64,000 nucleotides of DNA from Ramlibacter rhizophilus (GTDB lineage: Bacteria > Pseudomonadota > Gammaproteobacteria > Burkholderiales > Burkholderiaceae_C), in NCBI RefSeq assembly GCF_004681965.1, contig NZ_SMLL01000005.1, positions 124,001 through 188,000 on the forward strand, in the 5' to 3' direction. A program made the translations under genes and the position numbers. The notes beneath the pieces are model-generated. The model did no database searches. It was not told where the DNA came from and saw nothing but the letters and a program-made list of their open reading frames with translations. Of this stretch, positions 53,653 to 63,593 are shown one piece after another (within the stretch, counting starts at the first letter, position 1; each line of letters begins with the position of its first letter).

Positions 53653-55056
53653 ATGTCCCTGCCCCGCCTGGCCTTCCACTGCGTGCTGCTGCTTTTCGTG
53701 GCGGTGCTGCACGGCCTGCCCTTCGCGCAGACCGGGCCGGCGACATCGGGTGCCCAGCGCGTGGTCTATGTGGCGCCCATCGAAGGCATGATCGACCTCG
53801 GCCTGGCCCCCTACATCGAGCGGGTCCTGCGCGAGGCCGAGGAGGCCGGCGCGCAGGCCGTCATCCTGGATATCAACACCTTCGGCGGCCGCGTCGACGC
53901 CGCGGTGCAGATCCGTGATGCGCTCCTGCGCAGCAAGACCACCACCATCGCCTTCATCGACAAGCGCGCCATCTCCGCGGGGGCGCTGATCTCGCTGGCG
54001 GCGCACAAGATCGCCATGTCCGGCGGCGGCACCATCGGTGCGGCCACGCCGGTGCAGATGGGTGGCGCCGATGGCGACACGCGGCCCACCAGCGAAAAAA
54101 CCGTCTCCTATGTGCGCAAGGAGTTCCGCTCCACCGCCGAGGAACGCGGCCGCCCGCCGCTCATCGCCGAGGCCATGGTCGATGCCGACGTGGCCATCCC
54201 CGACGTGGTGGAAAAGGGCAAGCTCGTGACGCTCAGCACCACCGAGGCGCTGCGCCTGAAGGTGGCCGACTGGCGGGCCGACACGCTGGAGGAGGTGCTG
54301 CAGCAGGCGGGCCTGGCCGGCGCGGAAGTCCGCCGCGTGGCACCCAACTGGGCCGAGAACGTGGTGCGCATCCTCACGCAGCCGCTGGTCAGCTCGCTGC
54401 TGGTGACGGTGGCCATGCTGGGCATCCTGATCGAGCTGCGCACGCCGGGCTTCGGCATCCCGGGCCTGCTGGGCGTCACCAGCCTCGGCCTGGTGCTCTG
54501 GGGCCACTGGCTGGCCCAGCTCGCGGGCATGGAGGAGATGCTGCTGGCGGGTATCGGCCTGGTGCTGCTCGCGCTGGAGTTCTTCGTCATCCCAGGCTTC
54601 GGCATCGCGGGCATCCTGGGCATCCTCGCGTTGCTCGCGGGGCTGGTCCTGAGCATGACCGGCGCCGGCGCCACGGCGGCCTTCATTGCGGCGGTCGCGG
54701 CGCGGATGGTGTTCTCGCTGCTCCTGGCGGTGGGCCTGAGCCTGCTGCTGCTTCGCTTCATCAACAAGATTCCCGGCGCTCGCCGCCTGGTGCTGGAGGA
54801 CAGGCTCACCGCCGGCCAGGGCTATGCCTCGCCGCCGCCCGAGGAGGAAAGCCTGCTCGGACGCACCGGCCGTGCCTGGTCGGTGCTGCGGCCGGCGGGC
54901 ATCGCCGAGATCGACGGCAGGCGCTGGGACGTGGTCTCCAACGGCGAGCTGATCGAGGCCGGCGAGCCCGTCGAGGTCATGCGCGTGGACGGCAACCGCA
55001 TCGTGGTGCGCCGCGCGCCGAGCTGGCACCCCCCTTCCCGACAAGCCCACGAATAA
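53653..55056 (+). CDS. NfeD-family membrane serine protease (ClpP-class, long form)
   Basis: A 467-aa protein in three parts. A signal anchor (residues 5-25), then a periplasmic ClpP-like protease domain (about 35-230). The catalytic Ser108 lies in RAISAGALISLAAH, as in Pyrococcus 1510-N; a conserved Lys follows near TSEKTVSYVRKEF. Four to five membrane helices occupy about 240-390 (LVTVAMLGILIELRTPGFG; LLLALEFFVIPGFGIAGILG core FFVIPGFGIAG). A C-terminal OB-fold (about 395-467) begins after GRTGRAWSVLRPAGIAEIDG. Long-form NfeD with flotillin downstream is a conserved pair in membrane microdomain quality control. It is 18 bp before floA. Confidence 0.92.
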   Translation: MSLPRLAFHCVLLLFVAVLHGLPFAQTGPATSGAQRVVYVAPIEGMIDLGLAPYIERVLREAEEAGAQAVILDINTFGGRVDAAVQIRDALLRSKTTTIAFIDKRAISAGALISLAAHKIAMSGGGTIGAATPVQMGGADGDTRPTSEKTVSYVRKEFRSTAEERGRPPLIAEAMVDADVAIPDVVEKGKLVTLSTTEALRLKVADWRADTLEEVLQQAGLAGAEVRRVAPNWAENVVRILTQPLVSSLLVTVAMLGILIELRTPGFGIPGLLGVTSLGLVLWGHWLAQLAGMEEMLLAGIGLVLLALEFFVIPGFGIAGILGILALLAGLVLSMTGAGATAAFIAAVAARMVFSLLLAVGLSLLLLRFINKIPGARRLVLEDRLTAGQGYASPPPEEESLLGRTGRAWSVLRPAGIAEIDGRRWDVVSNGELIEAGEPVEVMRVDGNRIVVRRAPSWHPPSRQAHE

Positions 55057-55074
55057 CCCACGGAGAAGCGACCC

Positions 55075-56064
55075 ATGTTCATCGAATCAGGTCTCATCGG
55101 CGGCTTCGGCCTGCTCATCATCGTCCTGGCGCTGCTGCTGCTGGTGCTGTACATGGTGCCGATCCGGCTCTGGGTATCGGCCTGGGCCTCGGGCGCCTAC
55201 GTGGGACTGTTCACGCTGGTGGCCATGCGCCTGCGGCGCGTGCCGCCGCACACCATCGTCACCGCGCGCATCAGCGGCGTCAAAGCCGGCATCGATGTCT
55301 CCATCAACGACCTGGAGGCGCATTACCTCGCCGGCGGCAACGTGGTGCGCGTGGTCAACGCCATGATCTCGGCCGACAAGGCCAGCATCCCCCTGCCCTT
55401 CAAGCGCGCTGCCGCCATCGACCTGGCCGGACGCGACGTGCTGGAGGCGGTGCAGATGTCGGTGCTGCCCAAGGTGATCGAGACGCCGCGCATCGCCGCC
55501 GTGGCCAAGGACGGCATCCAGCTGATCGTGGTTTCGCGCGTGACCGTGCGCACCAACATCGACCGGCTGGTCGGCGGCGCGGGCGAGGAAACCATCATCG
55601 CCCGCGTGGGCGAGGGCATGGTCAGCACCATCGGCTCGGCCGCCAACCACAAGAGCGTGCTCGAGAACCCCGACCACATCTCCAAGCACATCCTCAGTCG
55701 CGGCCTGGACGCGGGCACGGCCTTCGAGATCCTGTCCATCGACATCGCCGACGTGGACGTGGGCGCGAACATCGGGGCCAAGCTGCAGATCGACCAGGCC
55801 GACGCGGACAAGCAGATCGCGCAGGCCAAGGCCGAGGAACGCCGGGCCATGGCCGTGGCCCAGGAGCAGGAGATGCGCGCGCGCGTGGTCGAGGCCGAGG
55901 CCGAGGTGCCGCGCGCGATGGCTGAGGCCTTCCGCAGCGGCAACATGGGCATCATGGACTACTACCGCATGCGCAACCTGCAGGCCGACACCGACATGCG
56001 GCGCGACATTGCGGGCACCAGCGACCTGCAGCCGCCGCCGCCGCCGCCCGGCTCCCGCGGCTGA
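55075..56064 (+). CDS. floA: flotillin-like protein FloA
   Basis: A 329-aa SPFH-related protein that scaffolds fluid microdomains in the membrane. It begins with a membrane hairpin ([20 protein letters not shown], residues 7-26, and a second hydrophobic stretch [11 protein letters not shown] near 41-51). The UPF0365 domain follows: [60 protein letters not shown] and [20 protein letters not shown] are near-canonical. A charged coiled coil [20 protein letters not shown] leads to the tail, which ends in eight or so prolines. RBS cggagaagc before ATG 55075. Operon partner of NfeD. Confidence 0.95.
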   Translation: MFIESGLIGGFGLLIIVLALLLLVLYMVPIRLWVSAWASGAYVGLFTLVAMRLRRVPPHTIVTARISGVKAGIDVSINDLEAHYLAGGNVVRVVNAMISADKASIPLPFKRAAAIDLAGRDVLEAVQMSVLPKVIETPRIAAVAKDGIQLIVVSRVTVRTNIDRLVGGAGEETIIARVGEGMVSTIGSAANHKSVLENPDHISKHILSRGLDAGTAFEILSIDIADVDVGANIGAKLQIDQADADKQIAQAKAEERRAMAVAQEQEMRARVVEAEAEVPRAMAEAFRSGNMGIMDYYRMRNLQADTDMRRDIAGTSDLQPPPPPPGSRG

Positions 56065-56094
56065 TCGCCGGCATCGTCGCCAGGAGGCACACCC

Positions 56095-56652
56095 GTGGAC
56101 GGCATCGAAGTCATCGTCTGGATCTTCTTCATCCTCGCCACCATCGTCTTCAACCTGGTGCAGCAGTGGAAGCGACGCGCCGACCGGCGGGCCGAGGCGC
56201 TGCGCGAGCGCGTGGAGGACAAGCTGGATGCGGCTCGTGAAGCGCAGGAGACGCTTCGCGAGCGCGCCCGCGAGGCCGCCGCGCAGATCCGGCATACCGC
56301 CGCCGAGCGGGCTCGCACCGAGGCGCGGGCACGGTCCGCACCCGCGCCGCTCACGGCGGACGGGTGGGGGCGCGCCCACGACGAGCCGCTGCCCGAAGAA
56401 CTGCTGGAAGCCGCGCCGCTGCCCTTGCCGCCGGCCACCCCGCAGCACGTCCCTGCGCCTACGCCGCTCGCGCAGACCATCGAGCGAGATCGCGAGCGTG
56501 AGCGCCGCACACCGCCGCCCGTGCGCGTGCGCCACCACCGCCCCTTCCGCACGCCGCAGGAGGTGCGCAAGGGCATCATCGCCATGACGGTGCTGGGGCC
56601 ATGCCGCGCGATGGATCCCTATGACATGGGGTCGCCGGAAGGAACCCGCTAG
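56095..56652 (+). CDS. small coiled-coil membrane protein in the NfeD-floA operon
   Basis: A 185-aa protein with GTG start at 56095, 30 bp after floA (caggagg upstream). One membrane helix at about residues 4-22 (IEVIVWIFFILATIVFNLVQ), then a highly charged Arg/Glu/Ala coiled coil (about 26-80), a Pro/Ala-rich linker, and a C-terminal short motif GIIAMTVLGPCRAMDPYDMG. Variants of ILGPCRAL-type tails occur on small unknown proteins of proteobacteria. I know no named family. Topology places the coiled coil in the cytoplasm, beside flotillin's own coiled coil, so a structural partner role is plausible but unproven. Confidence 0.8.
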   Translation: MDGIEVIVWIFFILATIVFNLVQQWKRRADRRAEALRERVEDKLDAAREAQETLRERAREAAAQIRHTAAERARTEARARSAPAPLTADGWGRAHDEPLPEELLEAAPLPLPPATPQHVPAPTPLAQTIERDRERERRTPPPVRVRHHRPFRTPQEVRKGIIAMTVLGPCRAMDPYDMGSPEGTR

Positions 56653-56699
56653 GACCGCGGGCGCCGGGACAACTCGGCAGGAGCGCCCGAGGGCGGACC

Positions 56700-56713
56700 T
56701 TGAGTTGGATCAA
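56700..56713. promoter_or_regulatory. FNR/ANR-type box upstream of hsp20
   Basis: TTGAG-TTGG-ATCAA, one mismatch from TTGAT-N4-ATCAA, centred about 87 bp before the Hsp20 start, between the coiled-coil gene and Hsp20. The cctacagt at 56734-56741 could be part of the promoter. Suggests low-oxygen induction of the stress block. Confidence 0.62.
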
Positions 56714-56793
56714 GACCCGCGCGACGGGGTCTTCCTACAGTGACCGCGCGGGCCCCGAGGCTCGCGCCGTTCAACTTCTGCCAGGAGGAACCC

Positions 56794-57231
56794 ATGAGCC
56801 AACTGCGCCTTCGCGAGTCCGCGACCGACCCCTTCGAAGCCGCGTTCCGCCGCTTCTTCTCGCCCGCCTTGGCGGACACCGGAACACCCCTCATGAGCAT
56901 GCGACTGGACGTGACCGAGTCGGCGGCGGCCTACCAGGTGCAAGCCGAGCTGCCGGGCGTGCGCAAGGAAGACATCCAGGTGCGCGTGGACGGCAACGTG
57001 GTGCAGATCGATGCCGAGTCGCGCAGCGAGCGTGAGCAGCAGGACCCCGCCAAGGCCAAGGGCGAGCGCGTCCTGCGTACCGAGCGCTACTACGGCACGA
57101 TCTCGCGCACCTTCAGCCTGGCCAGCGACATCGACGACGGCAAGGTCGAGGCGCGATACGCCGATGGGGTTCTGCAGCTCACGCTGCCGAAGAAAGCGCC
57201 GCAGGAGGGCCGGAAGATCACCGTCCAGTAA
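56794..57231 (+). CDS. Hsp20/alpha-crystallin family small heat shock protein
   Basis: A 145-aa chaperone that holds unfolded proteins. ATG 56794 (MSQLRLRESATDPFEAAFRR) follows aggagg at 56782-56787. The N-terminal arm includes FRRFFSPAL. The alpha-crystallin domain (about residues 38-130) has MRLDVTESAAAYQVQAELPG, VRKEDIQVRVDGNVVQIDAE and the final A-DGVLQLTLPKK motif, conserved in the family. The C-terminal tail lacks a clear I-x-I motif but ends KITVQ. It is followed 10 bp later by a kinase-fusion gene and lies behind an FNR-type box, unlike usual RpoH/CIRCE control. Confidence 0.93.
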   Translation: MSQLRLRESATDPFEAAFRRFFSPALADTGTPLMSMRLDVTESAAAYQVQAELPGVRKEDIQVRVDGNVVQIDAESRSEREQQDPAKAKGERVLRTERYYGTISRTFSLASDIDDGKVEARYADGVLQLTLPKKAPQEGRKITVQ

Positions 57232-57241
57232 ACCGCGCGCC

Positions 57242-58897
57242 GTGAAGTTGCCCTCCGACAACGCGGCAGGCAGCGCGGGCGCGGAACGCCCTGCGCGCTA
57301 CCTGCGTCGCACGCCCCGTGGGGGCAGCGTGCGCACCGACTCTCCGGCGCTGCGCCGCCAGGCCGAGCTGGTGCGCGGCCTCGCCGCGCAAGTCGGCGCC
57401 GACATCGTCGAAACGCACATCTCCTGGGTCCTGCTGGCTGGCGAGGACGCCTGGAAGATCAAGAAGGCGCTGCGCCTTCCCTTCCTGGACTTCTCCACGC
57501 CGGCGCTGCGGCGCTACTACTGCGAGGAGGAGTGCCGCCTCAACGATCGCTTCGCGCCGGGCCTGTACCTGGGCGTGGCAGCGGTCACGGGCCGCTGGCC
57601 TGGACGCCTGGGCGCCGGCGACGCGCGGCAGGCGACGGTGCAGGCGGTTCCGGCCACCCAGTGGTGGCAGCTTCTGCGCAGCGGGGCGGACGTAGGCGAT
57701 GCGCACGCCGCGCTCGATCCGCAAATCCAGGGCGAGCCACTGGACTGGGCCGTGCACATGCGACGCTTTCCCGATTCGGCGCTGGTGAGCCACCGCCTCC
57801 AGGCCGGCCTGCTGCGGCCCGAGGAGGTCGATGCCATCGCCGACCGACTGGCGCACTGGCACGCGCAGGCCAGCCGCGAACGTCCGGACCCCGATCACGG
57901 CAGTCCGCGCCAACGTCGCCGCCTGGGCCTCGCGGCCGTGCGCGGCGCCGCGGCCCTGGCGCCGCAGGACGAGTCCCATGCCCTGCTTCGATGGGTCCGG
58001 GACGAGTCCGAAGCGCTGTCCTCGGCCTGGGCCGCACGGCAGGCGGGCGGCTGCGTTTGCGAATGCCACGGCGACCTGCACCTGGACAACCTGCTGTGGC
58101 TGCCGCACCAGGGTGCGGCAGCCTTCGACGCCGTCGAGTTCGCACCGGCGCTGCGGTGGATCGACGTCGCCGACGACCTGGCATTCCCGGTGATGGACCT
58201 GGCGGCCCGGGGCCGCCCGGACCTCGCCTTCCGGCTGCTGGTGCGCTGGCTGGACCGCAGCGGCGACCACGACGCGCTGCGCGTGCTGCGCTTCTCGCTC
58301 GTGTACCGCGCCCTGGTGCGCGCGCAGGTGGCGGTGCTGCGGGGTGACCGCGAGGTGGCGCAGCGCTATCGCGACGGCGCCCTCGCGTGGCGCCGCGGGG
58401 CGACGCCGAAGCTGACCCTCATGCACGGCCTGCCGGGCTCCGGCAAGACGCAGCTGTCGCAGCAGCTCCTGGAGCAGCAGGGCGCCATCCGGCTGCGCTC
58501 GGACGTGGAACGCAAGCGCCTCCTCGGCCTGGGCATGTTCGAGGACTCGAGCGCCCTGCATATGAGCGTCTATGGACCCGCGGCCGGCGTGCGCACCTAC
58601 GAGGTCCTGATGCAAAAGGCCCGCACGGCCTTGCAGGCGGGCTGGCCGGTGATCATCGACGCTGCCTTCCTGCGCCGGGCCGAACGCGACGCGGCCCATG
58701 CAATGGCGCGCGACCTGGGCGTGGACTTCGCCATCGTGGCCTGCGAGGCGCCGCACGAGGTGCTGCGCGAACGCGTAGCCGGCCGCCGGGGCGACGCGTC
58801 CGAGGCGGACGTGGAGGCGCTGGACAAGCTCACCGCCGCGCGCGAGCCGCTGCACGAGGAGGAGCAGGCCTGGGTGACGAGGGTGTGGACCGGATGA
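57242..58897 (+). CDS. bifunctional aminoglycoside phosphotransferase-like / P-loop ATP-binding protein
   Basis: A 551-aa fusion known from many proteobacteria. The N-terminal kinase-like half (about residues 30-380) shows ETHISWVLLAGEDAWKIKKA (nucleotide-binding lysines) and the catalytic loop CECHGDLHLDNLLW (Brenner-type HGDxxxxN). The C-terminal AAA_33 half begins TLMHGLPGSGKTQLSQQLL, with Walker A near residue 396, then RLRSDVERKRLLGLG. GTG 57242 is the likely start, 10 bp after hsp20; an in-frame GTG at 57329 is another candidate. Function of the fusion is unknown; its placement after Hsp20 suggests stress. Confidence 0.88.
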   Translation: MKLPSDNAAGSAGAERPARYLRRTPRGGSVRTDSPALRRQAELVRGLAAQVGADIVETHISWVLLAGEDAWKIKKALRLPFLDFSTPALRRYYCEEECRLNDRFAPGLYLGVAAVTGRWPGRLGAGDARQATVQAVPATQWWQLLRSGADVGDAHAALDPQIQGEPLDWAVHMRRFPDSALVSHRLQAGLLRPEEVDAIADRLAHWHAQASRERPDPDHGSPRQRRRLGLAAVRGAAALAPQDESHALLRWVRDESEALSSAWAARQAGGCVCECHGDLHLDNLLWLPHQGAAAFDAVEFAPALRWIDVADDLAFPVMDLAARGRPDLAFRLLVRWLDRSGDHDALRVLRFSLVYRALVRAQVAVLRGDREVAQRYRDGALAWRRGATPKLTLMHGLPGSGKTQLSQQLLEQQGAIRLRSDVERKRLLGLGMFEDSSALHMSVYGPAAGVRTYEVLMQKARTALQAGWPVIIDAAFLRRAERDAAHAMARDLGVDFAIVACEAPHEVLRERVAGRRGDASEADVEALDKLTAAREPLHEEEQAWVTRVWTG

Positions 58898-58940
58898 CCC
58901 GGGGTCGGCGAGCCCGGCGAGCGCGCCGAGAGGGGAAGGA

Positions 58941-59017
<77 letters not shown>

Positions 59018-59077
59018 ACTGGCCGCCATTCTAGCGGCGCAGCGTTGCCGAGGTCTTCCCGATGTGATCGCGCCAAG

Positions 59078-59095
59078 GGTAGTCCCGGGACTACC
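59078..59095. promoter_or_regulatory. perfect 18-bp palindrome upstream of DUF2382 genes
   Basis: GGTAGTCCCGGGACTACC is self-complementary over its whole length and lies 80 bp before the start of the first DUF2382 gene. It could be an operator for a dimeric response regulator (NarL/FixJ-type sites are often inverted repeats with TAC). No T-tract follows, so a terminator is unlikely. Confidence 0.65.
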
Positions 59096-59174
59096 GAGGT
59101 CCAGGGGCATCCCGCACACCCGTGGCCTCAGGGGCGCGAAGAATGGGCCGCTCTTGATCACCAGCAAGCAGCCC

Positions 59175-59597
59175 ATGGACCGGACACACCCCTCTTCAAC
59201 CGACACGGCCGTCGTGCCCGTGCTCGAGGAACGCCTCAGCGTCGAGCATCGGGTCACCGACACCGGGGCGGTGCGCCTGCGCAAGCAGGTGGAGGAGGTC
59301 ACGGTCCGCGTGGACGAGGCCGTGGTGTCGGAGACCGCCGAGATCGAGCGCGTGCGTCTCGATCGGGTGGTCACCGAAGCCCCGGCCGTTCGGCACGAGG
59401 GCGAGGTGCTGGTGATTCCGGTGGTCGAGGAGCGGGTGATCACGCGCACGGAGCTGGTCCTGGTCGAAGAGATCAGGGTCACGCGCCGACGCGAGACGCG
59501 GCCGGCGCATGCGGACGTGCCGCTGCGTCGCGAACGCGTGATCGTCGAGCGCTTCGACCCCGACACGCAGCAGTGGCGCGTCGACGAAGGCGCGTGA
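59175..59597 (+). CDS. DUF2382 (YsnF/AvaK-like) domain protein
   Basis: A 140-aa protein that is almost all DUF2382: VVPVLEERLSVEHRVTDTGA, VRLRKQVEEVTVRVDEAVVS, IERVRLDRVVTEAPAVRHEG and TELVLVEEIRVTRRRETRPA are its strand repeats. Val/Glu/Arg-rich beta structure without a signal peptide. ATG 59175 (MDRTHPSSTDTAVVPV) is chosen over a longer frame; no strong RBS. The family is tied to stress in Deinococcus, Bacillus and cyanobacteria but has no biochemical role. It is 31 bp before a second DUF2382 gene. Confidence 0.87.
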   Translation: MDRTHPSSTDTAVVPVLEERLSVEHRVTDTGAVRLRKQVEEVTVRVDEAVVSETAEIERVRLDRVVTEAPAVRHEGEVLVIPVVEERVITRTELVLVEEIRVTRRRETRPAHADVPLRRERVIVERFDPDTQQWRVDEGA

Positions 59598-59628
59598 GTC
59601 CAACCCCACGAAACCGCAAGGAGCAACC

Positions 59629-60531
59629 ATGCACACCGTCATCGGAGCATTCGACGACAAGTCCGGCGCACAGCACGCCGTGGATCGCCTCTACGAGGCC
59701 GGGTACGACCGTCGCGAGGTCCACCTCGAGCACGGCGACGCCACCGGCGCCGCCCGCAACGAGGAGGACCGCGGCGGCTGGAGCTTCTTCAAGTCGCTGT
59801 TCGGCAGCGACGAGAGCAGCAACTACTCCAGCGACTACGACGAGGCCGTGCGGCGCGGCAGCTATGTCGTGGTGGTGGACACGCACAGCGAATCCGAAGC
59901 CCAGAAGGCCGCCAGCATCCTGCACGGGCTGGGCGCCTACGACGTGGACGAGCGGGCGCGGCAGTGGCGTTCCGGCACGGGCAGCACCAGCGGCGTCGCC
60001 GCCGGGGCAGCCGCCGGCATGCCGCCCGGCCAGGCGCCGGGTCAAGTGGCCGGCACGGGTTCGGCGAGCGGCAAGGTTGCTGACCTGCGCGCCGGCCAGC
60101 AGGGCTCGGCCAACGTGGTGCAGGAGGAAGTGAAGGTCGGCAAGCGCAGCGTGGACCACGGCGGCGTGCGCATTGTGCAGCGCGTGTCGCAAAAGCCCGT
60201 GCACGAGGTGGTCAAGCTGCGCGAGGAAGTCGCCACGGTCGATCGCAGGAAGGTTGACCGGCCAGTCACCGACGGCGAGCGGTCCGATTTCCGCGAAGGC
60301 ACGGTGGCCGAGGTGCGCGAGTCGGTCGAGGAACCGGTCGTGTCCAAGCAGGCGCGCGTGGTCGAGGAAGTGCGCGTGGGCAAGGACGTGCGCGAGCGCG
60401 ATCACACCGTGGACGAGACGGTGCGGCGCAAGGATGTCGACGTGGAGCGAATGGATGCGACCCGGCGCGAGTCGGCGGTCGCGGCGGACAAGGGACCGCT
60501 GGGCACGGGCAAGGACAAGCCGACCCGCTGA
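59629..60531 (+). CDS. two-domain stress protein: YflT/17M-like N-domain plus DUF2382 C-domain
   Basis: A 300-aa soluble protein. The N-terminal general-stress-protein-17M-like domain (about residues 1-110) opens MHTVIGAFDDKSGAQHAVDR and has YVVVVDTHSESEAQKAASIL. A Gly/Ala/Pro-rich linker (about 115-150) joins it to a C-terminal DUF2382 (about 158-275): VVQEEVKVGKRSVDHGGVRI, VHEVVKLREEVATVDRRKVD and VVEEVRVGKDVRERDHTVDE. A charged tail ends it. RBS aaggagc before ATG 59629. Such proteins are induced by osmotic or general stress. Paired with the smaller DUF2382 gene at 59175. Confidence 0.9.
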   Translation: MHTVIGAFDDKSGAQHAVDRLYEAGYDRREVHLEHGDATGAARNEEDRGGWSFFKSLFGSDESSNYSSDYDEAVRRGSYVVVVDTHSESEAQKAASILHGLGAYDVDERARQWRSGTGSTSGVAAGAAAGMPPGQAPGQVAGTGSASGKVADLRAGQQGSANVVQEEVKVGKRSVDHGGVRIVQRVSQKPVHEVVKLREEVATVDRRKVDRPVTDGERSDFREGTVAEVRESVEEPVVSKQARVVEEVRVGKDVRERDHTVDETVRRKDVDVERMDATRRESAVAADKGPLGTGKDKPTR

Positions 60532-60577
60532 GTAGTCCGGAGCACCACCGCCCGTTCAATGCTGAGCCCGTCGTCGT

Positions 60578-60745
60578 CCTTCGACTGGCTCAGGACAGGC
60601 CCTTCGACTGGCTCAGGACGGGCCCTTCGACTGGCTCAGGGCGAACGGATGTGTTTGACCGTGGATGTCTTTCAACGTGGCTGCGGCCGCGGTGAATCAA
60701 CGCTCAGGGCGAACGGATGGCACGCTCAGGGCCAAGGGAGTGCCT
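60578..60745. repeat. dispersed repeat, with three 23-bp tandem units
   Basis: Three consecutive copies of ccttcgactggctcaggac plus four bases start at 60578, 60601 and 60624 (period 23). They are followed by gcgaacggatgtgtttgacc and further partial copies to about 60745. This is the third occurrence of the family also at 24921 and 34774, here 17 bp before the boxC stop. Confidence 0.88.
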
Positions 60746-60761
60746 TGAACCTGAGCGCCGA

Positions 60762-62450
<1,689 letters not shown>

Positions 62451-62548
62451 CGCTGTCTCCTGGGGGTGTGTGAACCGCCTGCTGCCGCTGCGGCGGGCCC
62501 GCGCCACGAGGACGCGTGCCCGGCCCGCCCGGCCGGCACGGCGGGGGG

Positions 62549-63484
62549 TCAACTGGAAGTGGTTTCGGGGTTGCTGCGCGGCGCGCGGGCCTGGGGCACC
62601 GCACGCTCGAGGTCCTTGAGGGATTGCTTGACGCTGCGCGCGGCCGTGTCCACCACCGCGTCGGCGCGTGCGTACAGGTCTTCGCGGCTGGCGAGGATGC
62701 GGCGGATGTCCTCCATCGCCTCGGTCATCGCGCCATTGGCGGTGACGCCATCGCGGTGGCCATGGAAGGGACGCAGGTCGCCCTGCGCCACCACCCGGCT
62801 CATGTGCTCCTGCGGGCTGGCCTTGAGCCACACGCAGTAGAAGCGGCTTTGCAGCAGCTCGAAGGTGTCGCGCTCGCTCACGATGCTGCCGCCGGTGGTC
62901 ATGACCACGCCGTCGGGGTTGTCGTCGGCGATGCGCATCAAGGCCCGGCGCTCGTAGCGGCGGTAGCCAGCCTGCCCGTGCAGCAGCAGGATCTCGTTCA
63001 TGCTGGTGCCGGCCTCGCGCTCGATCTCGCGGTCCAGCTCCACGAAGGAAACGCCGCGCTGCGCGGCCAGCTGCGCGCCCAGCGTGCTCTTGCCGGCGCC
63101 GCGCAGGCCGATGAGGGCGATGCGCTGCTCGCGCCCGCGCTCGTCGGCCACGGCGAACTGTGAAGCCAGGCTTGCATGAGCCTGCTCGAGCTGCGCATCG
63201 TCCAGTCGCGCGAGAAGGACCTGCACGCGCGCCAGCGCCGGGCGGGGCGCGTCCTGCAGCAGCTCCAGGATGCTGATGTTCAGGGCGCGCGCGGCCGCTT
63301 CCAGCGAGTTGATGGAGACGTTGCCCTTGCCGCTTTCCACGTCGGCCAGGAAGCGCTCGGACAGGCCCGAGTCGGCTGCGAGCTGCCGCCGCGTCATGCC
63401 GCGCCGGGCCCGCCAGGCACGCACGCGCGCCCCCAGTTCGGCCAGGGTGGCACGGGAGGCGTCGGGGTCGGTGGTGAGCTGCAT
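62549..63484 (-). CDS. boxR: BoxR-type regulator: helix-turn-helix plus shikimate-kinase-like domain
   Basis: BoxR represses box genes until benzoyl-CoA binds. The 311-aa protein has an XRE-type HTH (about residues 14-75; GMTRRQLAADSGLSERFLAD and VESGKGNVSINSLEAAARAL) and a C-terminal shikimate-kinase-like domain (about 130-295) with P-loop ALIGLRGAGKSTLG. The kinase-fold Asp-Arg and TTGGSIVSE motifs are present, used for effector rather than catalytic binding in studied BoxR. ATG 63484 (MQLTTDPDASRATLAEL). It is the first gene before boxC and is divergent from a flavodoxin-like gene across 109 bp. Confidence 0.94.
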   Translation of the reverse strand: MQLTTDPDASRATLAELGARVRAWRARRGMTRRQLAADSGLSERFLADVESGKGNVSINSLEAAARALNISILELLQDAPRPALARVQVLLARLDDAQLEQAHASLASQFAVADERGREQRIALIGLRGAGKSTLGAQLAAQRGVSFVELDREIEREAGTSMNEILLLHGQAGYRRYERRALMRIADDNPDGVVMTTGGSIVSERDTFELLQSRFYCVWLKASPQEHMSRVVAQGDLRPFHGHRDGVTANGAMTEAMEDIRRILASREDLYARADAVVDTAARSVKQSLKDLERAVPQARAPRSNPETTSS

Positions 63485-63506
63485 GGCGGATTTTTTTCGG
63501 CGGGGC

Positions 63507-63545
63507 TTGCGCCGCGTCAAGTGCCTTGCACTATACTGCCTGCAA
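63507..63545. promoter_or_regulatory. divergent promoter/operator between boxR and flavodoxin gene
   Basis: An inverted pair TTGCA (63526-63530) and TGCAA (63541-63545) flanks a TATACT hexamer (63532-63537), a good -10 for the plus-strand gene; TTGCGC at 63507-63512 is a possible -35 with a long 19-bp spacer. TGCA-type dyads are known for BoxR in Azoarcus, there with 6-bp spacing; here the spacing is 10. Confidence 0.5.
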
Positions 63546-63593
63546 ACAGGGTGTCAAGCAGTTTACTGCATCCGACCTTCGGAGATGTGAAGG

